Of a DNA stretch of 47,736 nt, positions 10,648-17,799 are shown piece by piece. Within the stretch, counting starts at the first letter, position 1; every line of letters begins with the position of its first letter. A program made the position numbers and the translations under genes. The stretch spans positions 1 to 47,736 of the forward strand of contig NZ_JAFFQY010000010.1 in NCBI RefSeq assembly GCF_017311575.1, written 5' to 3'. This stretch comes from Roseococcus thiosulfatophilus (GTDB lineage: Bacteria > Pseudomonadota > Alphaproteobacteria > Acetobacterales > Acetobacteraceae). A model generated the notes under the pieces. It searched no databases and was not told the origin of the DNA. It was given only the letters and a program-made list of their open reading frames with translations.

Positions 10648-11852
10648 GCCCGCACCCCTCCATGATATCGCGCCCAGAGCGGCGAGGGCCCGATCTGCGC
10701 CACCACCTGCGCCAGGCTGTCCACCGACCACAGCGCCAGGTCCGCCCGCTTGCCCGCCTCCAGGCTGCCCGCCTCCGCCCGCAGCCCCAGCGCGCGCGCC
10801 GCATGGATCGTCATGCCGCGCCACACCTCCTTCACCGTCATGCCGAACAGCACGCAGGCCAGCGTGGCCGAGACACGCAGCGAGGCGATGGGCGAGGAAC
10901 CCGGGTTGAGGTCCGTCGCCACCGCCATCGCGACACCTTCGGCGCGGAAGGCGGCGATGGGCGGCTTGCGGGTCTCGTTCAGCATCAGGAAGGCGCCGGG
11001 CAGGATCACGGCCACCGTGCCCGCCTGCGCCATGGCCGCGGCCCCGGCATTGGAGCAATATTCCAGGTGGTCGGCCGAGAGCGCCCCGAAGCGCGCGGCC
11101 AGCGCGGCACCGCCCGTGTCGCTCAACTGCTCGGCATGGGACTTCACCGGCAGGCCCGCCGCCCGCGCCGCGGTGAAGACGCGGGCGCATTCGGCGCCGG
11201 TGAAGGCGATGCCCTCCTGGAAGACGTCCACCGCATCGGCCAGACCCTCGGCCGCCAGCGCCGGAATCATGCGGTCGCACACAAGGTCGAGGTAGCCCGC
11301 ACGCGTGCCATCCGGCGGCACGGCATGGGCGCCGAGATAGGTGGCGCGCACCGTCACGGCACGCTCCCGCGCCAGCGCGCGGGCCACGCGGAGCTGGCGG
11401 CGTTCCGTCCCCTCGTCCAGGCCATAGCCCGACTTCACCTCGACGGTGGTAACACCCTCCGCCAGCAGCGCATCCAGCCGCGGCAGGGCGGCGGCGAGCA
11501 GCGCGGCCTCATCCGCCGCGCGGGTGGCGCGCACGGTGGAGGCGATGCCGCCGCCCGAGCGGGCGATGTCGGCATAGCTCTCGCCGGCCAGGCGCCGCGC
11601 GAACTCCTCCGACCGGTCGCCCGCGAAGACGAGATGCGTGTGGCAGTCCACCAGGCCGGGCGTGATCCAGCGCCCCTCGCAATCCACCCGTTCGGCGGCC
11701 TCGAAGCGCGGCGCGCCCTCGCGCGGGCCGGCATAGGCGATGCGCCCGTCGCGCACCGCCAGCACGCCATCCTCCACCACGCCGAGCCCCGCGCCCGCCA
11801 TGGTGGCCAGCCGCGCGCCCTCGAACAGCAGATCGGCAGGGATGCCCGCCAT
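10644..11852 (-). CDS. hutI: imidazolonepropionase
   Basis: A 402-residue amidohydrolase-superfamily enzyme that hydrolyses 4-imidazolone-5-propionate to N-formimino-L-glutamate, the third Hut step. It has the metal site HTH (residues 71-73, [17 protein letters not shown]), the substrate loop [12 protein letters not shown], and [26 protein letters not shown] and [11 protein letters not shown] of this family. The ATG at 11852 ([12 protein letters not shown]) is preferred; a longer frame starting at 11924 would cover the operator/promoter region and adds residues not typical of HutI. First gene of the minus-strand hut unit, divergent from hutF. Confidence 0.97.
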   Translation of the reverse strand: MAGIPADLLFEGARLATMAGAGLGVVEDGVLAVRDGRIAYAGPREGAPRFEAAERVDCEGRWITPGLVDCHTHLVFAGDRSEEFARRLAGESYADIARSGGGIASTVRATRAADEAALLAAALPRLDALLAEGVTTVEVKSGYGLDEGTERRQLRVARALARERAVTVRATYLGAHAVPPDGTRAGYLDLVCDRMIPALAAEGLADAVDVFQEGIAFTGAECARVFTAARAAGLPVKSHAEQLSDTGGAALAARFGALSADHLEYCSNAGAAAMAQAGTVAVILPGAFLMLNETRKPPIAAFRAEGVAMAVATDLNPGSSPIASLRVSATLACVLFGMTVKEVWRGMTIHAARALGLRAEAGSLEAGKRADLALWSVDSLAQVVAQIGPSPLWARYHGGVRA

Positions 11853-11938
11853 GCGCCAATCCTTGCACTGGATGGACGTGCCGCTTTCCTGCGGCCCGCG
11901 TGATAATGTATAGACATAATACACTGCGGAGACGGCCG
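11853..11938. promoter_or_regulatory. divergent hutI/hutF promoter region
   Basis: An 86-bp spacer between the outward-facing hutI and hutF genes. It contains the only AT-rich patch nearby (11901-11924), with GATAAT-like hexamers on the plus strand and TATTAT on the minus strand that could serve as -10 elements. The HutC-type palindrome lies in that patch, so one repressor molecule could shut both directions. A GGAG at 11928-11931, seven bases before the ATG, sets the hutF start. Confidence 0.6.
11906..11917. promoter_or_regulatory. HutC-type operator
   Basis: ATGTATAGACAT is a near-perfect 12-bp inverted repeat (10 of 12 positions symmetric). Its core GTATAGAC fits the GTnTAnAC pattern known for the HutC branch of GntR regulators. 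It sits in the hutI-hutF promoter, and a HutC-like gene is the second gene of the hutF operon. Urocanate is the usual inducer in this family. Binding itself is inferred. Confidence 0.65.
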
Positions 11939-13297
11939 ATGCGCAAGCTGCTTTTCGCCCATGCCCTTCTGCCCGAAGGCTGGCGCCGCGAGGTGCTGGT
12001 CACGCTCGATGCCACAGGCCGCATCGCCGCCGTGGAGCCCGGCGCCACGGGCGGCGAACGCCAGGATGCCATCGCCCTCCCCGGCCTGCCCAACCTGCAT
12101 TCCCATGCCTTCCAGCGTGGCATGGCGGGCCTCACGGAACAGGCCGGCGCCAGCGAGGACAGCTTCTGGACCTGGCGCGAGCTGATGTATCGTTTCCTGG
12201 GCCAGCTTACCCCCGAGGATGTCGAGGCCCTCGCCACCCTGGCCTATGCCGAGATGCTGGAGACGGGCTTCACCCGTGTCGGCGAGTTCCACTACCTGCA
12301 CCACGACGCCGAGGGCCGCCCCTACGCCAACCCCGCCGAGATGGCCGCGCGCATCGCCGCCGCCGCCGCGGCCACCGGCATCCACCTCACCCTGCTGCCG
12401 AGCTTCTATGCCCATGGCGAAGCGGGCGGCGGCGCCCCCCTGCCCGCCCAGCGCCGCTTCCTGAACGACCGCGACGGCTTCGCCCGCCTGCTGGAAGCCA
12501 GCCGCGCCGCCATCGCGCCCCTGCCGGGTGCCGTGCTGGGCGCCGCCCCCCACTCCCTGCGCGCCGCCACCTTCGCGGAAATCCGCGACGTGGCCGCCAT
12601 GCTGGCGCCCGGCGAACCCCTGCACATCCACGCCGCCGAACAGGTGCGGGAGGTCGAGACCTGCCGCGCCATCCTCAGCGCGCCCCCCATCCAGGCCCTG
12701 CTGGATCAGGTGGGCCTGGATGCGCGCTGGTGCCTGATCCATGCGACCCACGGCACCGAGGCGGAACTTGCGGCCGTGGCAAGGGCGGGCGCGGTGGTGG
12801 GCCTCTGCCCCGTCACCGAGGCCAACCTGGGCGATGGCATCTTCCCCGCGCCCAGCTATCGCGCGGCGGGGGGCCGCTACGGCGTGGGCACGGACAGCAA
12901 TGTGCTGATCGGCGCGGCGGAGGAGCTTCGCACGCTGGAATACGGGCAACGCCTTTCCCTCCGCACCCGCAACGCGCTCGCCCCGCGCGAGGCCTCCACC
13001 GGCCGCGCCCTGTGGGACGCCGCGCTGGCGGGCGGCACCCAGGCCCTGGCCGCCGGCCCCGCCGGCCTCACCCCCGGCGCCTGGGCGGACCTGGTGCTGC
13101 TCGACCCCGCCCACCCCGCGCTGGCCGCGCGCGAGGGCGACCGCTGGCTGGACGCGCTGGTCTTCGCCGCCCGCACCTCGCCCATCCGCGAAGTCTGGGT
13201 GCGCGGCCGCCGCATGGTGGAGGATGGCCGCCACCCCCTGCGCGCGCCCGCCGAGGCGCGCGTCGCCGCCGCGCTGGCCCGCATCCTGGCCGCATGA
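11939..13297 (+). CDS. hutF: formimidoylglutamate deiminase
   Basis: A 452-residue amidohydrolase. HutF converts N-formimino-L-glutamate to N-formyl-L-glutamate and ammonia, so the organism uses the five-step Hut route that needs a separate N-formylglutamate deformylase. Visible signatures are the metal site PNLHSHAFQRGMAGLTEQ (H54, H56), ASEDSFWTWRELMYRF, FHYLHHDAEGRPYANPAEM, HIHAAEQVREVE, and LCPVTEANLGDGIFP with GTDSNVLI. The ATG at 11939 has GGAG seven bases upstream; upstream in-frame codons overlap the operator. The stop overlaps the hutC start as ATGA (13294-13297). Confidence 0.97.
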   Translation: MRKLLFAHALLPEGWRREVLVTLDATGRIAAVEPGATGGERQDAIALPGLPNLHSHAFQRGMAGLTEQAGASEDSFWTWRELMYRFLGQLTPEDVEALATLAYAEMLETGFTRVGEFHYLHHDAEGRPYANPAEMAARIAAAAAATGIHLTLLPSFYAHGEAGGGAPLPAQRRFLNDRDGFARLLEASRAAIAPLPGAVLGAAPHSLRAATFAEIRDVAAMLAPGEPLHIHAAEQVREVETCRAILSAPPIQALLDQVGLDARWCLIHATHGTEAELAAVARAGAVVGLCPVTEANLGDGIFPAPSYRAAGGRYGVGTDSNVLIGAAEELRTLEYGQRLSLRTRNALAPREASTGRALWDAALAGGTQALAAGPAGLTPGAWADLVLLDPAHPALAAREGDRWLDALVFAARTSPIREVWVRGRRMVEDGRHPLRAPAEARVAAALARILAA

Positions 13298-14064
13298 CCG
13301 ACTTCCCGCTGGACGGCCAGGGCCCGCTACACGCGCAAATCCGCCGCGCGGTGGCCCAGGCCATCCTCTCGGGCCGCATCCCGCCCGGCGGGCGCATCCC
13401 CTCCGAGGCGGCGCTGATGGCGCTGTTCGGCGCCTCGCGCATGACGGTGCACCGGGCGCTGGCCCAACTCGCCACCGAGGGGCTGGTGCGCCGCAACCGC
13501 CGCGCCGGCACCATCGCGAGCCCGGAGGCGCGCGGCCGCGCGGTTTTCGAGATCTGGGACATCGGCGCCGAGATCGCCGCCGCGGGCGGCACCCACAGCC
13601 ATGACATCCTGCACCGCGCCATCCGCCCCGCCACCGCCGCAGACGCCGCGGCGCTGACCGTGGCCGAGGGCGCGCCCATCCTGGCCCTGACCACCCGCCA
13701 CCTGGCGGATGGCCGCCCCGTGCAACTGGAGGAACGCCGCATCCATCTCCAGGCCGCGCCCCAGGCGGCGGCGGAGCGCTTCACCGAGACCCCGCCCGGC
13801 CGCTGGCTGCTGGACCACATCGCCTGGACCGAGGCCGAGCACAGCATCCTCGCCACCAGCACGCCGGCGCGCATCGCCCGCTTCCTCGGCATGGCGCCGG
13901 GCGAGCCCGCGCTGGTGGTGGAGCGCCGCACCTGGAATGGCGAGATTCCGGTCACTTTCGCGCGGCTCTGGCATCCGGGCGGGCGGCACCGGCTGGTGGG
14001 GCGCTTCACCGCGGGCGGGGCCGGCTTGCCAATGCCGCCAGGCCGCCCGCACCATCGGGCATGA
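13294..14064 (+). CDS. hutC: GntR-family histidine utilization repressor
   Basis: A 256-residue regulator. The N-terminal winged helix-turn-helix of the GntR family (residues about 10-75) contains GRIPSEAALMALFGASRMTVHRALAQLATEGLV. The C-terminal UTRA/chorismate-lyase-like effector domain has LEERRIHLQAAP, AEHSILATSTPARIARFLGM and PALVVERRTWNGEIPVTFARLWHPG, as in HutC proteins that sense urocanate. It is coupled by ATGA to hutF before it and to the DUF1028 gene after it. It likely represses both divergent hut promoters, including its own operon, through the palindrome at 11906-11917. Confidence 0.93.
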   Translation: MTDFPLDGQGPLHAQIRRAVAQAILSGRIPPGGRIPSEAALMALFGASRMTVHRALAQLATEGLVRRNRRAGTIASPEARGRAVFEIWDIGAEIAAAGGTHSHDILHRAIRPATAADAAALTVAEGAPILALTTRHLADGRPVQLEERRIHLQAAPQAAAERFTETPPGRWLLDHIAWTEAEHSILATSTPARIARFLGMAPGEPALVVERRTWNGEIPVTFARLWHPGGRHRLVGRFTAGGAGLPMPPGRPHHRA

Positions 14065-14723
14065 CCTTCTCCCTCATCGGCCATTGCGCCCGCACGGGGC
14101 AGTTCGGCTGCGCCGTCACCACCTCGGCCATGGGCGTGGGCGCCCGGGTGCCCTTCACCGAAGCGGGGCTCGGCGCCGTGCTGACGCAGCACCGCACCGA
14201 CCCGCGCCTGGGCCCGCGCGGCCTCGACCTGCTGCGGAGCGGCTGTTCGGCGGAGGAGGCACTGGCCGCGCTGGTCGCCAGCACGCCCCATCACCGCTGG
14301 CGGCAGATCGCGATCATGGACCGCGCCGGCCGCACGGCGCATTTCGACGGCGAGGCGGTGAAGCACGCCCGCGCCGCGGTGCATGCGCCGGGCTGCATCG
14401 CCCTCGGCAACATCATGGCCAATACGGAGGTGCCTGCCGCCATGGCCGCCGCCTTCGCCGCGGACGCCCACGAACCGCTCGCCGAACGGCTGATGCGCGC
14501 GATGGAGGCCGGAGAAGCCGCGGGCGGCGAGGGGCGACCCCTGCTCTCGGCCTGCCTGCTCGTGGTGCACGAACAGCGCTTCCCCTATGTGGACCTGCGC
14601 GTGGACCTGGCCGAGGCCGCGCTGCCGGCGCTGCGCGTCCTATGGGACCGCTACCGACCGGACATGGATGAGCATGTGGTCCGCGCGGTGGACCCGGAGG
14701 CCGCGAAGCCGCCCGTGCTGTAG
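14061..14723 (+). CDS. DUF1028 family protein, putative Ntn-hydrolase
   Basis: A 220-residue protein beginning MTFSLIGHCARTGQFGCAVTTSAMGVGARVPFTEAGLGAV. This is the conserved N-terminus of DUF1028, a family placed with the Ntn-hydrolase fold. Also visible are GLDLLRSGCSAEEALAALV and RQIAIMDRAGRTAHFDGEAV. In that fold the residue exposed after Met removal acts as nucleophile, and here it is Thr2; a catalytic role is inference. The start overlaps the hutC stop by ATGA, so it is under hut control. Its function is not established. Given that no N-formylglutamate deformylase is visible in this window, an amidohydrolase role in the last Hut step or on another histidine-derived amide is a testable idea, not a call. 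Confidence 0.88.
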   Translation: MTFSLIGHCARTGQFGCAVTTSAMGVGARVPFTEAGLGAVLTQHRTDPRLGPRGLDLLRSGCSAEEALAALVASTPHHRWRQIAIMDRAGRTAHFDGEAVKHARAAVHAPGCIALGNIMANTEVPAAMAAAFAADAHEPLAERLMRAMEAGEAAGGEGRPLLSACLLVVHEQRFPYVDLRVDLAEAALPALRVLWDRYRPDMDEHVVRAVDPEAAKPPVL

Positions 14724-14746
14724 GCGGCAGCCCTTCGCGGGCCGCC
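14723..14746. terminator. hairpin between convergent DUF1028 and CnrX-like genes
   Basis: GGCGGC (14723-14728) pairs with GCCGCC (14741-14746), and an inner CCC/GGG extends the stem with a small bulge. It fills the 26-bp gap between convergent genes and could end transcription from both sides. There is no T-tract. Confidence 0.35.
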
Positions 14747-14749
14747 GTG

Positions 14750-15142
14750 TCATCCGGCGCCGCGTGTCCGCTTCACGGCTTCCAGCAGCAATTCCTGCAT
14801 GACGCGCTGCAGCGCCTCGGTCGCGGTGCGGACATCCTGCATCGCGCGCTCCATTTCCGCCACGTCCAGCGTGGCGGCGTTGACCGCCGCGCCAAGTCTC
14901 TGGCGCGCCTCGCGCAGGTCATACAGGGCTTCGAGCGCGCGCCGCCTATCCGCGCGCAGCAGGCTTCGGAACTCCGCGCGGACTTCCGGGGAATAGGCGG
15001 CGCCGATGGCCTCGGGCAGCCTGACGGCATCATGACCGGCACCCCAGTTCCGGACCGCGTGGCCCAGGAGGAACATGTTGGCCAGCACGGACAGCGCCAG
15101 CGCCCCGACGAGCAGCAGCCGCGGCGAGAGACGTCGCGTCAC
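14750..15142 (-). CDS. periplasmic CnrX/Spy-like sensor of the ECF operon (heavy-metal resistance family fold)
   Basis: A 130-residue protein with an N-terminal membrane anchor (PRLLLVGALALSVLANMFLLG) and a helical periplasmic part (PEVRAEFRSLLRADRRRALEALYDLREARQRLGAAV) resembling the CnrX/CpxP-type heavy-metal resistance family. In CnrYXH systems such a protein transmits a signal to the membrane anti-sigma factor. Only H28, near the membrane, and H37 are present, and the C-terminal His/Met ligand set of CnrX is not visible, so metal sensing is doubtful. The start overlaps the anti-sigma stop as ATGA (15139-15142). Last gene of the sigma/anti-sigma/sensor operon. Confidence 0.75.
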   Translation of the reverse strand: MTRRLSPRLLLVGALALSVLANMFLLGHAVRNWGAGHDAVRLPEAIGAAYSPEVRAEFRSLLRADRRRALEALYDLREARQRLGAAVNAATLDVAEMERAMQDVRTATEALQRVMQELLLEAVKRTRGAG

Positions 15143-15603
15143 AGGAAACCCTCCTCACCCACGAGCGCTTCTGGAGCCGGCCAGCCCACGCCCAGGACCC
15201 CCAGGGGCGTTTCGCCGGCGGCGAGCGCCAGCAACGCGTCATCCACCCCGCCGAGGCCCGCGCCCCCGATCGCGTAGCCGGCAAGCCCCGCCATCACGAG
15301 CACGGCCGCGCAGCTCGCGGCCGCGGCGGGAATTCGCCAGGCGGGCATGATGGCGGCGACGCGGAGGGGTCTGCGCCGCCCCTGGCCAAGCCGTTCCTGC
15401 ACCTTGCGCGCCAGTTCCCCCCCGTCGGTCTCCATCTGCGCGGCCCGCAGGATGAGCCGGTCGATTTGCGCATCCTCGTCACCATCCGCGCTCCCGTCCG
15501 CCCTGATGAGCAGCCATTCGGCCTCCTGCCGGTAGGGCGCGGGCCAGGCCGAGATGTCGGCGCCGAAGCGGCGCCTCAGGCCTTCTAGTTCTTCATCCGT
15601 CAT
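15139..15603 (-). CDS. putative membrane anti-sigma factor
   Basis: A 154-residue single-pass protein. The cytoplasmic N-terminal half (MTDEELEGLRRRFGADISAWPAPYRQEAEWLL) is acidic and helical, a transmembrane segment covers about residues 91-114 (IPAAAASCAAVLVMAGLAGYAIGG), and a short periplasmic tail follows. The topology and the ATGA overlaps with an ECF sigma factor upstream (15600-15603) and a CnrX-like sensor downstream mark it as the anti-sigma factor. No zinc-binding ZAS motif (HxxxCxxC) is present. The assignment therefore rests mainly on context. Confidence 0.72.
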   Translation of the reverse strand: MTDEELEGLRRRFGADISAWPAPYRQEAEWLLIRADGSADGDEDAQIDRLILRAAQMETDGGELARKVQERLGQGRRRPLRVAAIMPAWRIPAAAASCAAVLVMAGLAGYAIGGAGLGGVDDALLALAAGETPLGVLGVGWPAPEALVGEEGFL

Positions 15604-16208
15604 GTCGGCCGCCCTCGTGCTTCCCCATGTGAATCCCGCGACGTCCCCAGCCGCGCCCGAAGGGTGCGCCTGCCGCGCACCAGCAATTGCTCGACCGAGC
15701 CGGCGCTCGCGCCCATCACCTCGGCGATGCCGGGCACATCGAGGCCGGCCACCGCGCGCAGGAGCAAGGCCATGCACTGCCGTTCCGGCAGGCGGGCCAG
15801 TCCCTCGCGGACAATGGCCAGTTCCTGCCGCGCGCCGACGCGCGCATCGGCCTGGCGGGCTTCGTCGGCCAAGGTGTCATGCACGTCGTCGAGACCTATG
15901 AAGGCGCGAAAGCTTCGCCGTCGGCGCGCATCCACGCAGCGGTTCGCCGCGATCCGGTAGAGCCATGTCGAGGCGCGCCCCTTGCCCGGATCGAAGCGCG
16001 CCGCATGCTTCCACACCGATACGAACACGTCCTGCACGACATCTTCCGCATCGGCCGCGCTGCCGAGATAACGGGCAGCGAAAAGGCGCAGGCCATGGCC
16101 GTGGCGATCCATGAGGCGCACCAGCGCCGCCTGCTCACCCGCGGCGGCGCGGAGAATGAGACCGTCATCCTCGCCCGGCGCATGCGGCCCATGTCCCGCG
16201 CCTGTCAC
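15600..16208 (-). CDS. ECF RNA polymerase sigma factor
   Basis: A 202-residue sigma-70 family factor. Region 2 (about residues 25-100) holds DAEDVVQDVFVSVWKHAARFDPGKGRASTWLYRIAANRCVDARRRR. Region 4 (about 135-188) holds LPERQCMALLLRAVAGLDVPGIAEVMGASAGSVEQLLVRGRRTLRARLG. The start is taken as a GTG at 16208 with GGAG ten bases upstream; nearby ATGs stop at once in another frame, and longer starts would run into the secreted-protein gene. It is translationally coupled to the anti-sigma gene. The operon order resembles CnrH-CnrY-CnrX type signalling. Target promoters are not evident. Confidence 0.9.
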   Translation of the reverse strand: MTGAGHGPHAPGEDDGLILRAAAGEQAALVRLMDRHGHGLRLFAARYLGSAADAEDVVQDVFVSVWKHAARFDPGKGRASTWLYRIAANRCVDARRRRSFRAFIGLDDVHDTLADEARQADARVGARQELAIVREGLARLPERQCMALLLRAVAGLDVPGIAEVMGASAGSVEQLLVRGRRTLRARLGTSRDSHGEARGRPT

Positions 16209-16215
16209 GCCACCA

Positions 16216-16596
16216 TCATCTCCAGTGACGATGAACGCCGACGACGCTGTTTCCGCGCGGCCCGGTGACGACGCCCACCGAACGCGTCCGGTAGGGGCCA
16301 TGGGCCGAGGCGCGGTGGCCGGAGATGGAACGGCCGGCCGGGCCGGTGGCCGAATAGCTTCGACGGCAGCGGTCCACAATTCCGTTCACGCAGGTGGAGT
16401 TGGAGGTGTAGATGCCGCCATTCGGGCCTATGCGCGTCGTCTGGCCGGAATAGACCAGCCCATTGCCGACGATGCTGCGGGAGAGATGGCCGCCATGGAC
16501 CGTTCCGCGCCGCCACTCGGTCGCCTCCGCGGAAGTCACGCTCCCGACCGCAAGCAGGCCGATCCCGAGCAGCGTGGCCTTGAGCCAGAGATTCAT
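16216..16596 (-). CDS. secreted small protein of unknown function
   Basis: A 126-residue protein with a convincing Sec signal peptide (MNLWLKATLLGIGLLAVGSV, then TSAEA before TEWRRG). The mature part is rich in Gly, Ser, Thr and Arg (VYSGQTTRIGPNGGIYTSNS) with two cysteines (TCVNGIVDRC) that could form a disulfide. I recognise no domain. It ends seven bases before the ECF sigma start on the same strand, so it may lead that operon or be a target of the sigma factor. Base composition matches the neighbours. Confidence 0.65.
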   Translation of the reverse strand: MNLWLKATLLGIGLLAVGSVTSAEATEWRRGTVHGGHLSRSIVGNGLVYSGQTTRIGPNGGIYTSNSTCVNGIVDRCRRSYSATGPAGRSISGHRASAHGPYRTRSVGVVTGPRGNSVVGVHRHWR

Positions 16597-16830
16597 GACG
16601 CGACATCCTCATCTTTGCCAGGCAGACGCCGGCAGGGCTGTGATGCTGCCGATACGCATCGAAGCCCACCACTCCTACGCGACCCGGGACGGAACCGCGC
16701 GGCGGGGGGCGTCGTCGCGCCGGCCGAACTCCCCAGGGCGACGCCCTGCCGGCGCGCTCACGTAGGACAGCCCGGCACCCTGCGTAGAAGTTGCCGGAAG
16801 AGGGCGCTGCCGCCCTCCGTGAGGGCCCAC
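16597..16830. promoter_or_regulatory. divergent intergenic region, secreted protein / EF-hand lipoprotein
   Basis: A 234-bp gap between outward-facing genes and the likely place for promoters of both. A GGAAC (16691-16695) followed 14 bases later by CGTCG is reminiscent of an ECF-type promoter facing the EF-hand gene, but the spacing is short for the GGAAC-N16/18-CGTT pattern. No clear housekeeping promoter or hairpin was seen. Confidence 0.3.
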
Positions 16831-17253
16831 ATGCGCACATCATCCCTGCCGCTTGTCATGCTGCTGCTGGGCACCAGCGCCTGCGCCTCCCCCGCACCGA
16901 GCGGCCGCGAGATGTTCCGGCAGCTCGACGTGAACGGGGATGGCGCGCTCCAGTTCTCCGAGATCCAGGCCGCGCGGGCCAACCTGTTCGATCGGCTCGA
17001 CGTGAACCGTGATGGCGTCCTGGACGCGGACGAGGTGCGTCTCGCGCTGCAACGCCTTGGCGATCGGCGCGACATGGCCATGGCCTCCGCCGAGGACCTC
17101 GCCTCGCATTTCTCCCGCATGGACGCGGATGGCGATGGACGAATTTCGCGCCAGGAGTTCGCGAACTTCATTCCCGACCGCGTGAGGCGCGCCGACACGA
17201 ATGGCGACGGCGTCCTGTCGCGCCGGGAGCTGAGAGCGATGCGCCGACAATAG
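16831..17253 (+). CDS. EF-hand calcium-binding lipoprotein
   Basis: A 140-residue protein. The N-terminal hydrophobic stretch SLPLVMLLLGTSAC ends in a lipobox-like cysteine (C18), suggesting a lipoprotein. Four canonical EF-hand loops follow: DVNGDGALQFSE (33-44), DVNRDGVLDADE (57-68), DADGDGRISRQE (98-109) and DTNGDGVLSRRE (122-133), each with Asp at positions 1, 3 and 5 (Arg60 sits at position 4 of loop 2) and Glu at position 12. It is probably an envelope Ca2+ buffer or sensor. It is divergent from the ECF-associated secreted protein; a regulatory link is only inferred. Confidence 0.9.
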   Translation: MRTSSLPLVMLLLGTSACASPAPSGREMFRQLDVNGDGALQFSEIQAARANLFDRLDVNRDGVLDADEVRLALQRLGDRRDMAMASAEDLASHFSRMDADGDGRISRQEFANFIPDRVRRADTNGDGVLSRRELRAMRRQ

Positions 17254-17318
17254 GGGCGGCAGGGTCCCGCCGAGGCGACGGCCCCTCCCCTGGCCCACCC
17301 TCTCATCAGGAGACGAAG

Positions 17319-17720
17319 ATGAAGCTCACATCCACCTTGGCGATGGCCGTCATGGCGCTCGGCCTGTCATGCGGCGCGGCGCTGGCGCATCCGGGCGTCA
17401 CGACTGGCACCGTGAACATGCGCATCGGTCCTGGAACGCAGCATCCGGTTCTGGTCGCGGTCCCCACCAGCCAGCCCATCGTGATCATGGGCTGCCTGCC
17501 GGGCATGGCCTGGTGTGACGTGGTGTGGGCCGGGCACCGGGGATGGGTCTACGCCCGCTACATCCACTACGCGGCACCCGGATACGTCGTGCCGATCGCC
17601 ACGGTTCATCACCGCATCCCCATGGTGTCCCCCTGGGTGGAGGCCTGGCGTGACGCGCGTGTCCAGTATCGCGTGCATCGGCGGATGGATCGCCGCTGGG
17701 ACCGATGGGTGGGGAATTAA
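17319..17720 (+). CDS. exported SH3-domain (SH3_3) protein
   Basis: A 133-residue protein with a signal peptide (MKLTSTLAMAVMALGLSCGA, cleavage after ALA) followed by a bacterial SH3 domain: TTGTVNMRIGPGTQHPVLV, PIVIMGCLPGMAWCDVVWAGHRGWVYARYIHY. Such domains often bind cell-wall peptides. The C-terminal tail is rich in Arg, Trp and His. AGGAG lies about eight bases before the ATG. It is 65 bp downstream of the EF-hand gene on the same strand and may be cotranscribed with it. Confidence 0.88.
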   Translation: MKLTSTLAMAVMALGLSCGAALAHPGVTTGTVNMRIGPGTQHPVLVAVPTSQPIVIMGCLPGMAWCDVVWAGHRGWVYARYIHYAAPGYVVPIATVHHRIPMVSPWVEAWRDARVQYRVHRRMDRRWDRWVGN

Positions 17721-17799
17721 CGCCGCCGCCGCGAGCCGGGGCGAGGCCGGGGCAAGGATCCTGGTGGCACGGCCGGCGCGCCGGAAGCGTCCTGGGCCT

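Noticed and set aside
16691-16715. GGAAC...CGTCG as an ECF/EcfG promoter
   Set aside because: Spacing is 14 bases instead of 16-18 and the -10 half is imperfect; kept only as a weak note in the intergenic feature.
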